Assembly (NCBI GenBank): GCA_947487385.1
Contig: CANKWU010000013.1
Location: 1-50,020 of the forward strand
Origin: Spartobacteria bacterium
Lineage (GTDB): Bacteria; Verrucomicrobiota; Verrucomicrobiia; Chthoniobacterales; UBA6821
DNA: 50,020 nucleotides
Direction of reading: 5' to 3'
Below are positions 33,166 to 40,830 of the stretch, one piece after another (position 1 is the first letter of the stretch; every line of letters begins with the position of its first letter). The notes below the pieces were generated by a model that ran no database searches, was not told the origin of the DNA, and was given only the letters and a program-made list of their open reading frames with translations. The position numbers and the translations under genes are program-made.

Positions 33166-33849
33166 CTAAGATTGCGTTTCTGAATCGGAAGATGCCGATG
33201 GCAGGAGAGGGAGACCTAGCTCAGCCAAGAATTCGTTGTGCTTTGCTGTTTTCATATGAATGGTGTTCCCGATTTCCACCAACTCGGCATGAGTCTTGGC
33301 TAGATCAATCTCCTCTTCGCCGACAGCCGTGCTGATGTAGCGGGAGATGTTCAGGTTGAAGTCGTTCTTCTCGATCTCGTCCATATCCACACGGCGGGAG
33401 TAGCGGGGCGCTTCCGTGCGGTTCTTGTAGGTCTCGATGATTTTTGAAATGTGATCCTCGGTGAGTTGGTTCTGGCGCTTGCCTTTCACGAAGTGCTCGG
33501 CGGCGTTGATGAAGAGCACGTCGTCGGGCTTCTTGCACTTCTTGAGCACGAGGATGCAGACGGGGATGCCAGTGGAGTAGAAGAGGTTCGCGGGCAGTCC
33601 GATGACAGTGTCGATGTGGCCGTCCTTGAGCAGCTTGGTGCGGATGCGTTCCTCGGCGCCGCCCCGGAAGAGGACTCCATGGGGCAGGATGATGGCCATC
33701 ACGCCTTCGTCTTTCAGGTAGTGGAAACCGTGGAGGATCTCGATGGTCTTCTCATTCACCTCGCAGCCGAATCTATACTGGTTGCCGTGCGCTTTATCCG
33801 CGATGACGACAATGTATTGCCGCACGCCCAGCTCGGGCGCGCCCGGTTT
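33166..33849 (-). pseudogene. Truncated type I restriction methyltransferase subunit (HsdM fragment)
   Basis: About 190 C-terminal residues match the HsdM/N6-adenine methylase family: HGFHYLKDEGVMAIILPHGVLFRGGAEERIR, VIGLPANLFYSTGIPVCILVL, RQNQLTEDHISKIIETY and NDFNLNISRYIS. The S-adenosylmethionine motif and the NPPF/Y catalytic motif should lie upstream and are absent: the frame closes at a stop just before 33849. The first 35-40 residues (ELGVRQYIVVIADKAHGNQYRFGCEVNEKT) do not look like HsdM, which suggests a deletion joined unrelated sequence. No hsdS or hsdR is nearby. It cannot be an active methylase alone and is best read as a remnant in a defence island. Confidence 0.8.
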
Positions 33850-33988
33850 CTAGGGCAGGATGCTGGCGTCGTCTCAAATTGTTAAGTTCAATGGGGCTGA
33901 GAAACCTATTTCCAGAGCAAATAAAGAACGGCAACCCGGAAGGCGCTGGAGTAGCACCACAGTTTTCGGACTAGGGAGGTGGATTTGC

Positions 33989-35707
33989 TTATTGCGGTAG
34001 TGTCAAAGTCATCGTCGTTGTTTGGTCGGCAGCCAAACAAACGTCAAAAAGTGCCTTTGATTTCGTGGGGTTCTTGAACACGACCGCTGGAAAGCTGTCG
34101 GCGAAGCGCTGAGAGAGCTCCAAGGTGATCAATTCAACGGCCTGTGCCAGTTCATTCGCAACTTCCGAGTCGTAGGTAGCTGCGAGGAATTTTGCATCGC
34201 CGAGCTTCTGAGAGATTTTGAGTCGAGCGAACACAATCGCAGCGAGGAGACGATTCCCGTGCACGAGGACGCCATATCGCTTTCCGCTTCGCTTCTCGAT
34301 CGACTTAATCGCATTGGCGAGCTTAGATTCGATGAGCCGCTGCATTAAGACAGCGTGAAACACCTGGTGCGCCGAAGTCTGCGGGTTGAAGAGTTTTTTG
34401 TAGGGTGCCTTATCCAGGTCGATCCAGAACCGGCCTATTTCGCGTTTCGCCAAGACAGCGAGGCTGGAATCTTCGAGTGAACAGGCAACGGCTACCGTTG
34501 CTTCCTCGAGATCGAAAGATTTGCCGGACGGTTTGTATCCCTCGGACCGAGCAATATGATAGTCGATTCCCTCCATCTGAAGTTCGAGACGCAAGCGCTG
34601 CTGCTCTTTGTCCTGTGATACGAAGTCTCGCGATTCGATACGATTCTGTGTGTTATTCGAGCGCGTGATGAGCGCTTCATATTCGTTGGCCGCCTCTTGC
34701 AAGGAAATGATACGGAGGGAAATTTTCACCTTGTCCAATTTTGTGACGTCTCCGGAAAAGCGGCCAACGCTACTAACGGTTTGTGCGCCGTTGACGACAT
34801 GTGCACCCACTGCCTTGAAGTTACCAAGATCTCGATTTCCCGCACCTGCTGCGGTCTTTTCGACTGACTTCGCTGTAATCGTTATTCCATTATTAAAATA
34901 CCAGAAGTCTTCTGGTCGTTCGTCAATTGTCGCGAGGATCTGTCGATTCACCTCGGTATGCCCGAGCGTGCTCCGCAGATTCTTCACAAAGAGAAGCTCA
35001 CCAAATTGCTTCCACCATGTGGCCACCTCAGCACCTGAGACCATGCCATAGAAAGCTGTATAAGGTGTCTCGATCTTGCCCCAAGATGACAGAGCAAACT
35101 CAAGGTTGATCGCCCCACCAGATGCACCCTCGGCCATCATTGCGTAAACCCGCTCTTGTCCCAGTTTGTGGAAAGTAGCGATCTCCGAAGCGTCGTTTAG
35201 TTCAGCCAGCAGGTCATCGACTTGCCGGGTCGCGTGAACTGCCATCTCCGCCTTACCAGTGTGAATGAGGACCAATACAATCTGGCAGTTGAAGGTCGAG
35301 AGGGCGTTTTCGACGCTATCTCTGCGCCGCTGCAGCCGCTCATTGAAGCGGTCAAACTCACAATTTACCAAGTCCTGAACGCCACGGCAGAACTTACCCA
35401 CTTCCGCGCTGTCAGGTTCGCACTTGCCGTCTTTTATCCATTTCGATTGGGCGAGAACTAGACAGTTCTGACTTTCAGAATAGTGAACTGCATCAAGGCC
35501 ATTGTCATCGCCCCCGTCGATTACAGAATTCGCCGCGTCGATCACAGTGCAACCAGTGAAGGATTGAACCGCGAATGCTGCGAGGCAGCGGGTCTGCATT
35601 TTTGTCTCCAGCTCGGGGTCACAATCCTTCAGGTCGTCTCGCGGGATGAAGGCTTCGTAAGTCTCCCTGACACGGCGGCCGATTTGATTAACGTGAAGAA
35701 CGCTCAT
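33989..35707 (-). CDS. AIPR (abortive infection phage resistance) family protein
   Basis: A 572-residue protein starting at the ATG at 35705-35707. A longer in-frame start at 35815 was rejected because it would run through the preceding small ORF. The N-terminal domain shows GGDDNGLDAV followed by LVLAQSKW: Asp72, then Gln87-x-Lys89, the spacing of a PD-(D/E)xK-like nuclease core. The AIPR signature follows in the middle: FWYFNNGITITAKSV and AHVVNGAQTVSSVG, then a helical C-terminal half. AIPR proteins are associated with phage defence by abortive infection; the mechanism is poorly known. It is the last gene of the restriction-modification operon, four bases after a 36-residue ORF that is itself coupled to the endonuclease gene. 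Confidence 0.85.
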   Translation of the reverse strand: MSVLHVNQIGRRVRETYEAFIPRDDLKDCDPELETKMQTRCLAAFAVQSFTGCTVIDAANSVIDGGDDNGLDAVHYSESQNCLVLAQSKWIKDGKCEPDSAEVGKFCRGVQDLVNCEFDRFNERLQRRRDSVENALSTFNCQIVLVLIHTGKAEMAVHATRQVDDLLAELNDASEIATFHKLGQERVYAMMAEGASGGAINLEFALSSWGKIETPYTAFYGMVSGAEVATWWKQFGELLFVKNLRSTLGHTEVNRQILATIDERPEDFWYFNNGITITAKSVEKTAAGAGNRDLGNFKAVGAHVVNGAQTVSSVGRFSGDVTKLDKVKISLRIISLQEAANEYEALITRSNNTQNRIESRDFVSQDKEQQRLRLELQMEGIDYHIARSEGYKPSGKSFDLEEATVAVACSLEDSSLAVLAKREIGRFWIDLDKAPYKKLFNPQTSAHQVFHAVLMQRLIESKLANAIKSIEKRSGKRYGVLVHGNRLLAAIVFARLKISQKLGDAKFLAATYDSEVANELAQAVELITLELSQRFADSFPAVVFKNPTKSKALFDVCLAADQTTTMTLTLPQ

Positions 35708-35711
35708 GAAT

Positions 35712-35822
35712 TTAGTTTTTCGGTGAAGGCTTTTTGGAGGATGGTCTGGCGGAGGCGACTGGAGGCTGGAGGTTGGCGGACACCAACGACTCCAATTCTT
35801 CGACTGGTGTTGCAATTCTCAT
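35712..35822 (-). CDS. 36-residue ORF coupling the restriction endonuclease to AIPR
   Basis: The ATG (35820-35822) overlaps the endonuclease stop by four bases (ATGA), and the TAA at 35712-35714 ends four bases before the AIPR ATG. The product (MRIATPVEELESLVSANLQ, then a Pro/Ser/Lys-rich tail to SPKN) has no recognised domain, membrane segment or signal. It may be a genuine small protein, or a translated spacer that carries ribosomes from the endonuclease to the AIPR gene. Size is too small for a firm coding call; the tight spacing on both sides is the main evidence. Confidence 0.5.
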   Translation of the reverse strand: MRIATPVEELESLVSANLQPPVASARPSSKKPSPKN

Positions 35823-36808
35823 TTCGGCAATACGTCGGGATACGGCCCGAGGAAGCGTTCTCCGTTGAAGTGGATCATGTGGTCGGGGTCTTCGGCGATC
35901 CAGACTTCGGATTCCCAGGCGATGTGCGAGACGAAGGTCTGCATGGTGCGGCGGGTCTCGAAAGCGGTTACGAAGACGAGGCCCGCTTTGCAACCAGTGA
36001 ACAGGTCTTTGAGTTCCTTGCGGCGTTTGCCGTCTACCGGTCCGGCACTGGTGACGGCTTCGATGAGCAGGAGCCAGTTTCGCTTTGTGTCGTAGACGAT
36101 GACATCGGGAATCTTGGCGGCGGAGTCCATGGTGACGCCGAGTGCTGCTAGGCCTGCGGTTTCCAGATGGACGAATTTGTTCTCGGTATCGCCAATGTAG
36201 AGGACCACGCCGCCGGGGGCGAAGGCGGGGCAGAAGTGTTCGATGATGGCCTTGATGAGCGGATTCTGGCCGCCGGGTGATAGCGCGACTTGTGAGCCAT
36301 CGGGCAATGTGACTGGCACGCGGGCGAGATCACGCTTCCGGGCAATCTCGTGCTTGAGGGCTTCACGGCTGGCTAGGTAGTGGCCCAAGGCGGGAGTCCA
36401 TTCAAGGGTTCCGAATTTGCGGAAGAGAGCGAGGGCGGTCGGCTCGATTTGATACACCGTCTTGCCGCTGTTAGTCGGGCGGTTAGGGTCGTCGGGATTA
36501 CGCAGCAGCAGGCCCTCCTCCACGAAGAATTTCACCGCATCGTCGCGGATGGTTTCGCGGGTGTTTGGTGCGAAGCGCTTGCCATAGGCGGTGGCGATGA
36601 AGTCGATGATTGGCGTGATGCCACACAAAGGAGCTTGTGCATCGGTCCAAGCGGCATCGGGCTGAAGGTCGAGCAGGGCCAGCAAGGTGTAGGCGGCGGT
36701 TTCGTTTCTTTGTTTCGGGCCGAACTGCAAAGCAGTGAGCGCTGCTATGGTTTCGGCGAGCCGCTTTTTCCGGGCGGCGGCTTTTCGGGTGGGCTTATCA
36801 ACAGGCAT
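35819..36808 (-). CDS. BsuBI/PstI-family type II restriction endonuclease
   Basis: A 329-residue protein starting at ATG 36806-36808 (MPVDKPTRK), overlapping the methyltransferase stop by 11 bases. An in-frame start at 36862 would overlap more deeply. The N-terminal helical domain (about 20-170) is followed by the nuclease domain. The family core is KIPDVIVYDTKRNWLLLIEAV then TSAGPVDGKRRKELKDLF (about residues 230-275), the PD-(D/E)xK-type active site shared by BsuBI and PstI enzymes. These cut at CTGCAG, but the specificity here is inference. The methyltransferase next door should protect host DNA. Confidence 0.88.
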   Translation of the reverse strand: MPVDKPTRKAAARKKRLAETIAALTALQFGPKQRNETAAYTLLALLDLQPDAAWTDAQAPLCGITPIIDFIATAYGKRFAPNTRETIRDDAVKFFVEEGLLLRNPDDPNRPTNSGKTVYQIEPTALALFRKFGTLEWTPALGHYLASREALKHEIARKRDLARVPVTLPDGSQVALSPGGQNPLIKAIIEHFCPAFAPGGVVLYIGDTENKFVHLETAGLAALGVTMDSAAKIPDVIVYDTKRNWLLLIEAVTSAGPVDGKRRKELKDLFTGCKAGLVFVTAFETRRTMQTFVSHIAWESEVWIAEDPDHMIHFNGERFLGPYPDVLPK

Positions 36809-38279
36809 GAAGATGTTTGGTGACGAGTTGGTCGATTTCGTCCTGCGAGAGATCGAGGGCATTCATTTCGCTTCCCATCGATTGGAGGGTTTCGCGGTCG
36901 GGATAGGTCAGGGTACGCAGGTCGCTGGCGTTCACTTGCGTGTGGCCGCTGAAGCGGCGGAAATATTGGTCCACAACGGTGGAGTTTAGGAATGCAAAGA
37001 GGCCGACGGCGAGACTGCGGTCTAAGCCATGTCCGCTAGCATGGAAGTAGTTCAGATGATTCTCGAAGCCGACCCAAGCAGTCTGCACTTCGTCTGGATC
37101 GAAGAGGCAGGCGACGAGGCGGCGGCGCTCTTCCTTTGAGGTGAAGCGCTTCGTGAGCAGATAGATGCCGGAGGGCACGAGCCACGGGCGCGTTTCGTCG
37201 TTGTCGAGGATGGCGTTGGGCTTGCGAGCTTCAAGCTTGGGCCAATGGACGGTGCCGCCGTTGAAGTGGCAGGGATAGAGCAGAGGCACGGTGCCGCGTT
37301 CGGGTTCCTTGCGCAGGGCACTTTTGAGGCGGAAATCCACGACGCGCCCGGTGGAAACCGTGACGCCCAGCGATGCGAGGCTGGCGGTGAGTCCGTCCAT
37401 GGTTTCCTTGGCTGCGCCGTGGCTGGCCGTGGAGGGGATGTGGATGAACTTCACGGTGTCGTGCGGGTGGACGATCTCGGTGAACGGAAAGATGGTTTCG
37501 GTGATTTCGTCGCCATGCTCGCCGCTGCTGCTGGAGATGAGCATTTCATCGGGTTGGTTCCGACCCTTTACCGCATGGAAGATGATATTTTCCTGCAACA
37601 CGCTGTCGCTGCGAAAGGCAGCTTGGCGGGATTCGAAGACGTGAAGGCGTCGCAACTCCAGTTGGCTCAAGAAGTCTTCGCGGAATGGGCGGAAGTATGG
37701 GCCGTTGCAAAAACTGCGCGGTGTAATGCCGACAAGTTGCCCGCCTGGAACAAGCAGGCGCTGAATTAGGGCGATGAAGCCGGTGTAGAGATTGCAGGTT
37801 TCGACGCCGACGGAACGCAGCGCGCGTCGCTCGGCAGAGTCATTGCTGATTTTGCGATACGGTGGGTTGGCGATGGCCACATCGAATGCGGGCGGATGTG
37901 TAGCGAACAAATCACCCGCGAGACAAGTCGACATTTCTTGGATGAAGTCAGTGGAGTGAATGGTGAACGTGAAGCGAATGCCAGCGTCGGCGCAGCGGTA
38001 CTCGCACTCACGCATTGTCTCGGCCAATGCGTCGAGGATTTCTCCGTCGAGTTCATAGAGCGTGGCTTCGATGGCTCCGACACCGCCGCGCTTTTCACAG
38101 CAGCGGGAGACAAACGCGGCAGTGAGTGAGCCAGCACCCGCGCCCGCATCCAGTAAGCGCACCGTTTTTGGCAGCGTACCGAACATGGAAGCCATGAAGT
38201 CAGCCAAAGGCGTCGCGGTGAGGAACTGTCCGAGTTCCTCCTGGCGACTTCTGAGGTTTTCTATGGCCGCGATTCTCAT
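36798..38279 (-). CDS. N6-adenine DNA methyltransferase of a PstI/BsuBI-type R-M system
   Basis: A 493-residue methyltransferase. The S-adenosylmethionine motif is RLLDAGAGAGSL (residues 41-52), an acidic motif II follows at YELDGE, and the catalytic motif IV is NPPY (138-141) in VAIANPPYRKIS. The order motif I before IV with a long C-terminal half for target recognition matches gamma-class Eco57I/PstI-like enzymes, which methylate adenine. A typical N-terminal phrase ELGQFLTATPLADFMASMF precedes motif I. The gene starts four bases after a 52-residue ORF and overlaps the endonuclease by 11 bases, so methylase is made before endonuclease. Confidence 0.92.
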   Translation of the reverse strand: MRIAAIENLRSRQEELGQFLTATPLADFMASMFGTLPKTVRLLDAGAGAGSLTAAFVSRCCEKRGGVGAIEATLYELDGEILDALAETMRECEYRCADAGIRFTFTIHSTDFIQEMSTCLAGDLFATHPPAFDVAIANPPYRKISNDSAERRALRSVGVETCNLYTGFIALIQRLLVPGGQLVGITPRSFCNGPYFRPFREDFLSQLELRRLHVFESRQAAFRSDSVLQENIIFHAVKGRNQPDEMLISSSSGEHGDEITETIFPFTEIVHPHDTVKFIHIPSTASHGAAKETMDGLTASLASLGVTVSTGRVVDFRLKSALRKEPERGTVPLLYPCHFNGGTVHWPKLEARKPNAILDNDETRPWLVPSGIYLLTKRFTSKEERRRLVACLFDPDEVQTAWVGFENHLNYFHASGHGLDRSLAVGLFAFLNSTVVDQYFRRFSGHTQVNASDLRTLTYPDRETLQSMGSEMNALDLSQDEIDQLVTKHLHAC

Positions 38280-38283
38280 ATAG

Positions 38284-38442
38284 TCATGCTATCAGGCTGA
38301 GTTCCGTTTCGCCCGCAGGCAAACCGATGCTTTTTACAAGTTCGTCGACATTGAAGGTGAAGCCCGTCTCAATGTCTCCCTCGCTGACAACAGAGGCTTT
38401 TTCGAGAGCATTCAGCCCGTCTGGATAGGTGGATGAGGGCAT
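38284..38442 (-). CDS. 52-residue ORF leading the R-M operon
   Basis: ATG at 38440-38442 and TGA at 38284-38286, four bases before the methyltransferase ATG. The product begins MPSSTYPDGLNALEK, includes GDIETGFTFNVDELVKSIGLP and ends ETELSLIA. It has no helix-turn-helix like the controller (C) proteins of many type II systems, no membrane segment and no recognised family. It could be a small regulatory or antitoxin-like protein, or a translational leader. The candidate promoter at 38534-38563 would transcribe it first. Confidence 0.5.
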   Translation of the reverse strand: MPSSTYPDGLNALEKASVVSEGDIETGFTFNVDELVKSIGLPAGETELSLIA

Positions 38443-38871
38443 TGCGGTATTTTAGAGAGATTTGCCCAGGGTCCTGCTCTGCCTCTGAAAGGCTTCAAAG
38501 ACGCTCCTTGATGAGCTGTGGGAAGCAATTGGCATCATAAAATTGATCACAGGTATCGGTTAAGCGACATCTTGACGAGAAGGTTTACCTTGAGACAGAT
38601 CTTTGAAAAGCTTTTGGGAAAAGAGGGGAAGACAAGTGTTCGCAGTCTGCTGGCCGTCAAATTTTCAGCATGGATTTCCTGAGGGCTTGCGGTGCAAGGC
38701 AGATGGATTCAACACCTTGATTCATGACGACCCAAGACATCCGCTGTCACCTGTGTTTTTGCAGGATCTCGACGCTGGATTTACGAAATCTTCCAGAAAC
38801 GGTCTGGGAGTGAATTTTCTCAACGTTGCGGGTCGGTGGTCCCCGCCACTAGAGGAGTCGTGGTTGGGCAC
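38443..38871. other. Long intergenic stretch upstream of the R-M operon
   Basis: About 430 bases without a supported gene between the R-M operon start and the rpsR terminator. An open frame on the plus strand (38603-38956) has no recognisable protein features, overlaps rpsR and the terminator, and is not accepted. The half near 38443 holds the candidate R-M promoter. The rest may be degraded sequence from past insertion of the island. No direct repeats or attachment sites were found. Confidence 0.55.
38534..38563 (-). promoter_or_regulatory. Candidate promoter of the R-M/AIPR operon
   Basis: On the minus strand TTAACC (38558-38563) and TATGAT (38534-38539) are 18 bases apart, about 92 bases before the 52-residue ORF. 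The -10 box matches 5 of 6 and the -35 box 4 of 6. No C-box-like repeat was seen between it and the first ATG. Confidence 0.35.
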
Positions 38872-38904
38872 AAAAAAGGGTGCTTCCAATTCCTGGAAGC
38901 ACCC
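38872..38904 (-). terminator. Rho-independent terminator of the dksA-rpmG-rpsR operon
   Basis: An 11-base perfect stem, GGGTGCTTCCA (38878-38888) paired with TGGAAGCACCC (38894-38904), with a five-base loop. Read on the minus strand it is followed by six Ts (38872-38877). It starts 25 bases after the rpsR stop. It also insulates the R-M operon from ribosomal protein transcription. Confidence 0.93.
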
Positions 38905-38929
38905 TCGCTTTTGGAAGGAAATCTTTCCG

Positions 38930-39172
38930 TTATTTCATCAGGAGAGCAGCGCGTGAGCGCTTGATCTCGCGGGTAATCTTGCGGTGCAGATGAGCGGCGA
39001 GGCCGGTCATGCGGCGAGGAAGGATCTTGCCTGCCTCGGTCGTGAACTTACGAAGGAGGTCGGGGTTCTTGAAGTCGATCGCGTCGGTGGAGACGTCGAG
39101 GCGACGGCGGGGCATGCAGCGGTTGGCACGGCGGAAGTTGCGGCTGCGCTGTTCGGTCTTTGGTGTGCTCAT
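38930..39172 (-). CDS. rpsR: 30S ribosomal protein S18
   Basis: An 80-residue basic protein with the S18 core DFKNPDLLRKFTTEAGKILPRRMTGLAAHLHRKITREIKRSR. It binds 16S rRNA in the platform of the small subunit with S6. Cysteine zinc ligands seen in some S18 are reduced to one Cys near the N-terminus. It follows rpmG by 26 bases and is followed by a strong terminator. The usual partner rpsF (S6) is not adjacent. Confidence 0.96.
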   Translation of the reverse strand: MSTPKTEQRSRNFRRANRCMPRRRLDVSTDAIDFKNPDLLRKFTTEAGKILPRRMTGLAAHLHRKITREIKRSRAALLMK

Positions 39173-39198
39173 GATGGAGAGTGGGTTGAAAGGGGCGT

Positions 39199-39372
39199 TT
39201 ACTTGGTCTCGCGATGGAGTGTGTGGCGCTTGAGATTCGGATTATACTTCTTCTTCTCGAGGCGGCCCGGGGTATTCAGGCTCTTCTTGTTGCGGGTCGA
39301 GATATAACGGGAGACGGGTTTGCCTTCGGCAACCGCTTCGGTGCACTCAAGGATGATGATGTCGCGTGGCAT
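39199..39372 (-). CDS. rpmG: 50S ribosomal protein L33
   Basis: A 57-residue protein: [20 protein letters not shown], then [22 protein letters not shown] and [15 protein letters not shown]. This is the L33 pattern (ECTE, YxTxRNK, RLExxKYxP). Only one cysteine is present, so this is the zinc-free (C-minus) form. It lies between the DksA-like gene (28-base gap) and rpsR (26-base gap). Confidence 0.95.
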   Translation of the reverse strand: MPRDIIILECTEAVAEGKPVSRYISTRNKKSLNTPGRLEKKKYNPNLKRHTLHRETK

Positions 39373-39400
39373 AAAAACAGGGATTGTGGATTAGGTCGGT

Positions 39401-40117
39401 TTAGCTGGTTTCGATGGTGTCTTCCTCTTCGCTCTCGGCCTCCTCTTCAGTCAGTCCGAATAGCGAGGTGATCTGGGGACGAGCAGTGTTGTGGTGCTGG
39501 TTTTTCTCCAGTTCTGCCTGGCAATCCACCGTATAGCGAGTGAAAGGCAGCGCTTCGAGCCGCTCGTGTTTGATTGGCTTTTGGCAGAGATCGCAGACTC
39601 CGTAGCTACCATCTTCGACTCTTTTGAGAGCCTCGTCAATCTCGTAAAGCGATCCCTGCTCTTTGGAGAGCATGCTGAGAGCGAAGTCACGGTCGTAGGC
39701 ATCGCTGCCAGCATCGGCCTGATGCATTCCGAAAGCGGAGGTTTCGGAGCCGGCATGCAGGTTATCGCGGGCCACTCCCCTCATGGCATCGAGGAGTGTG
39801 TCCTTGAGTTCGAGGAGACGCTGGCGCTGCTTGGCCAGGAAAGGGGTGAGCTTGAGGTTCTTGTTGACCTTGGGCTTGATGACAAATTGTTGGGCTAGAA
39901 CGCGATCATTGGAAGAGACGGACCCTTTGGTCTTGGAAGCCGACTTCACAACTTTTTTATCAGCAGCTTGATGGACCGCGGGCTTGGAGACCTTGGCAGC
40001 TGTTTTAGCAGGCGCTTTCACGGCCTTATCTGCAGGTTTGGCGGCCTTCACGGAAGCTTTTTTAGGGGCAGCGGCTTTCTTGGCCGGGGCCTTTGCTACA
40101 GGTTTTTTGGATGCCAT
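39401..40117 (-). CDS. DksA/TraR-type zinc finger protein with histone H1-like tail
   Basis: A 238-residue protein in two parts. Residues 1-65 are a Lys/Ala/Pro-rich low-complexity tail (repeats such as KKPVAKAPAKKAAAPKKA) like eukaryotic histone H1 or bacterial HC1-type tails. Residues 90-215 are a DksA-like coiled coil (KQRQRLLELKDTLLDAM to MLSKEQGSLYEIDEALKRVEDGSYGVC) and zinc finger, CDLCQKPIKHERLEALPFTR then YTVDCQAELE. The third zinc cysteine of DksA is Thr here (YTVDC instead of YCxxC). DksA-family proteins bind RNA polymerase. The tail may bind DNA or rRNA (inference). The C-terminus is very acidic (EEEAESEEEDTIE). It leads the rpmG-rpsR operon. Confidence 0.88.
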   Translation of the reverse strand: MASKKPVAKAPAKKAAAPKKASVKAAKPADKAVKAPAKTAAKVSKPAVHQAADKKVVKSASKTKGSVSSNDRVLAQQFVIKPKVNKNLKLTPFLAKQRQRLLELKDTLLDAMRGVARDNLHAGSETSAFGMHQADAGSDAYDRDFALSMLSKEQGSLYEIDEALKRVEDGSYGVCDLCQKPIKHERLEALPFTRYTVDCQAELEKNQHHNTARPQITSLFGLTEEEAESEEEDTIETS

Positions 40118-40173
40118 AAAAGGATCTGTGGGGTTAGTCAGTTGATTGTGAGGGGAAAATGGGGGAGGGGCTA

Positions 40174-40200
40174 GTTATAGCTCCGCACGATATCTCGCAA
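40174..40200 (-). promoter_or_regulatory. Candidate promoter of the dksA-like/rpmG/rpsR operon
   Basis: On the minus strand TTGCGA (40195-40200) and TATAAC (40174-40179) are 15 bases apart, about 57 bases upstream of the ATG. The -10 box is close to consensus; the short spacing lowers confidence. Confidence 0.35.
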
Positions 40201-40248
40201 GATAAATCTTCCGGGAAACCCTTTTAAGAAAATCTCATCCTTCCATTT

Positions 40249-40728
40249 TTAGAGGATGATCTTCCCTGAAACCAAGAACGCCAAGAGTCCTAGTCGGATG
40301 CTCCAGAGAATCGTGCGGATCCAGTTTGTGGAGACAAGAAGCTCCATGGCCTTTGCCTCGGGACGTTGCTCCAAGAGATGATGAAGGGGTACCTGAATCA
40401 GAAAAGTGCTTGCCCAGATAAGCACAAGACAGCCGAACGACCAGAGAGAAAGGGGTGATAGTCCTATCGACAGCGACATTTTTTCTCCCGAGATCAAGGA
40501 GAGCACCAGAAGCAACGTTGCGGTTCCCAACTCGACCAGCATCAACGGCGCCACGACGAAGCCAGTCCTGATGGTGTGAGACTGCTCGTAGGCAACGAAT
40601 CCCTCCGCAGGTACCTTCAGAAAGAGGGGATAATGAACGATCTGAACGAACCAGATGATCCCTGTCATCATGGCTGTTGCCAGCAGTTGGGTTAGCAAAA
40701 GAGTACGCGGGGTGAGGGGATCAATCAT
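40249..40728 (-). CDS. Four-helix membrane protein of unknown function
   Basis: A 159-residue protein with four hydrophobic helices (about residues 10-30, 55-80, 92-115 and 135-155). The first is TGIIWFVQIVHYPLFLKVP, and a second short motif HTIRTGFVVAPLMLVELGTA follows. The WxxQxVHYPLF start, with a histidine in a membrane-edge position, is shared by a family of uncharacterised bacterial membrane proteins that I recall but cannot name firmly (DUF1772-like shape). It stands alone between the DksA-like operon and divergent hisS. Confidence 0.72.
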   Translation of the reverse strand: MIDPLTPRTLLLTQLLATAMMTGIIWFVQIVHYPLFLKVPAEGFVAYEQSHTIRTGFVVAPLMLVELGTATLLLVLSLISGEKMSLSIGLSPLSLWSFGCLVLIWASTFLIQVPLHHLLEQRPEAKAMELLVSTNWIRTILWSIRLGLLAFLVSGKIIL

Positions 40729-40830
40729 GTGATGGAAATTTTAAACTAGTTGATCGGGGATTGTAGAGAGGGAGTGGTTAATTTAGTTTGATCAGCCGTT
40801 AACACGATTGCGATTTAGAAACTGACCGAT

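Noticed and set aside
33989-38442. Possible avoidance of CTGCAG (the PstI/BsuBI target) as evidence of long-term residence of the R-M system
   Set aside because: CTGCAG occurs in ordinary genes (for example 1433-1438, 19460-19465, 28366-28371) and within the AIPR gene itself (35330-35335). There is no obvious avoidance, and the specificity is not proven.
38603-38956. Plus-strand ORF of 117 codons in the spacer before rpsR
   Set aside because: It runs through the strong terminator hairpin and into rpsR on the other strand. It has no domain, coiled coil or membrane segment.
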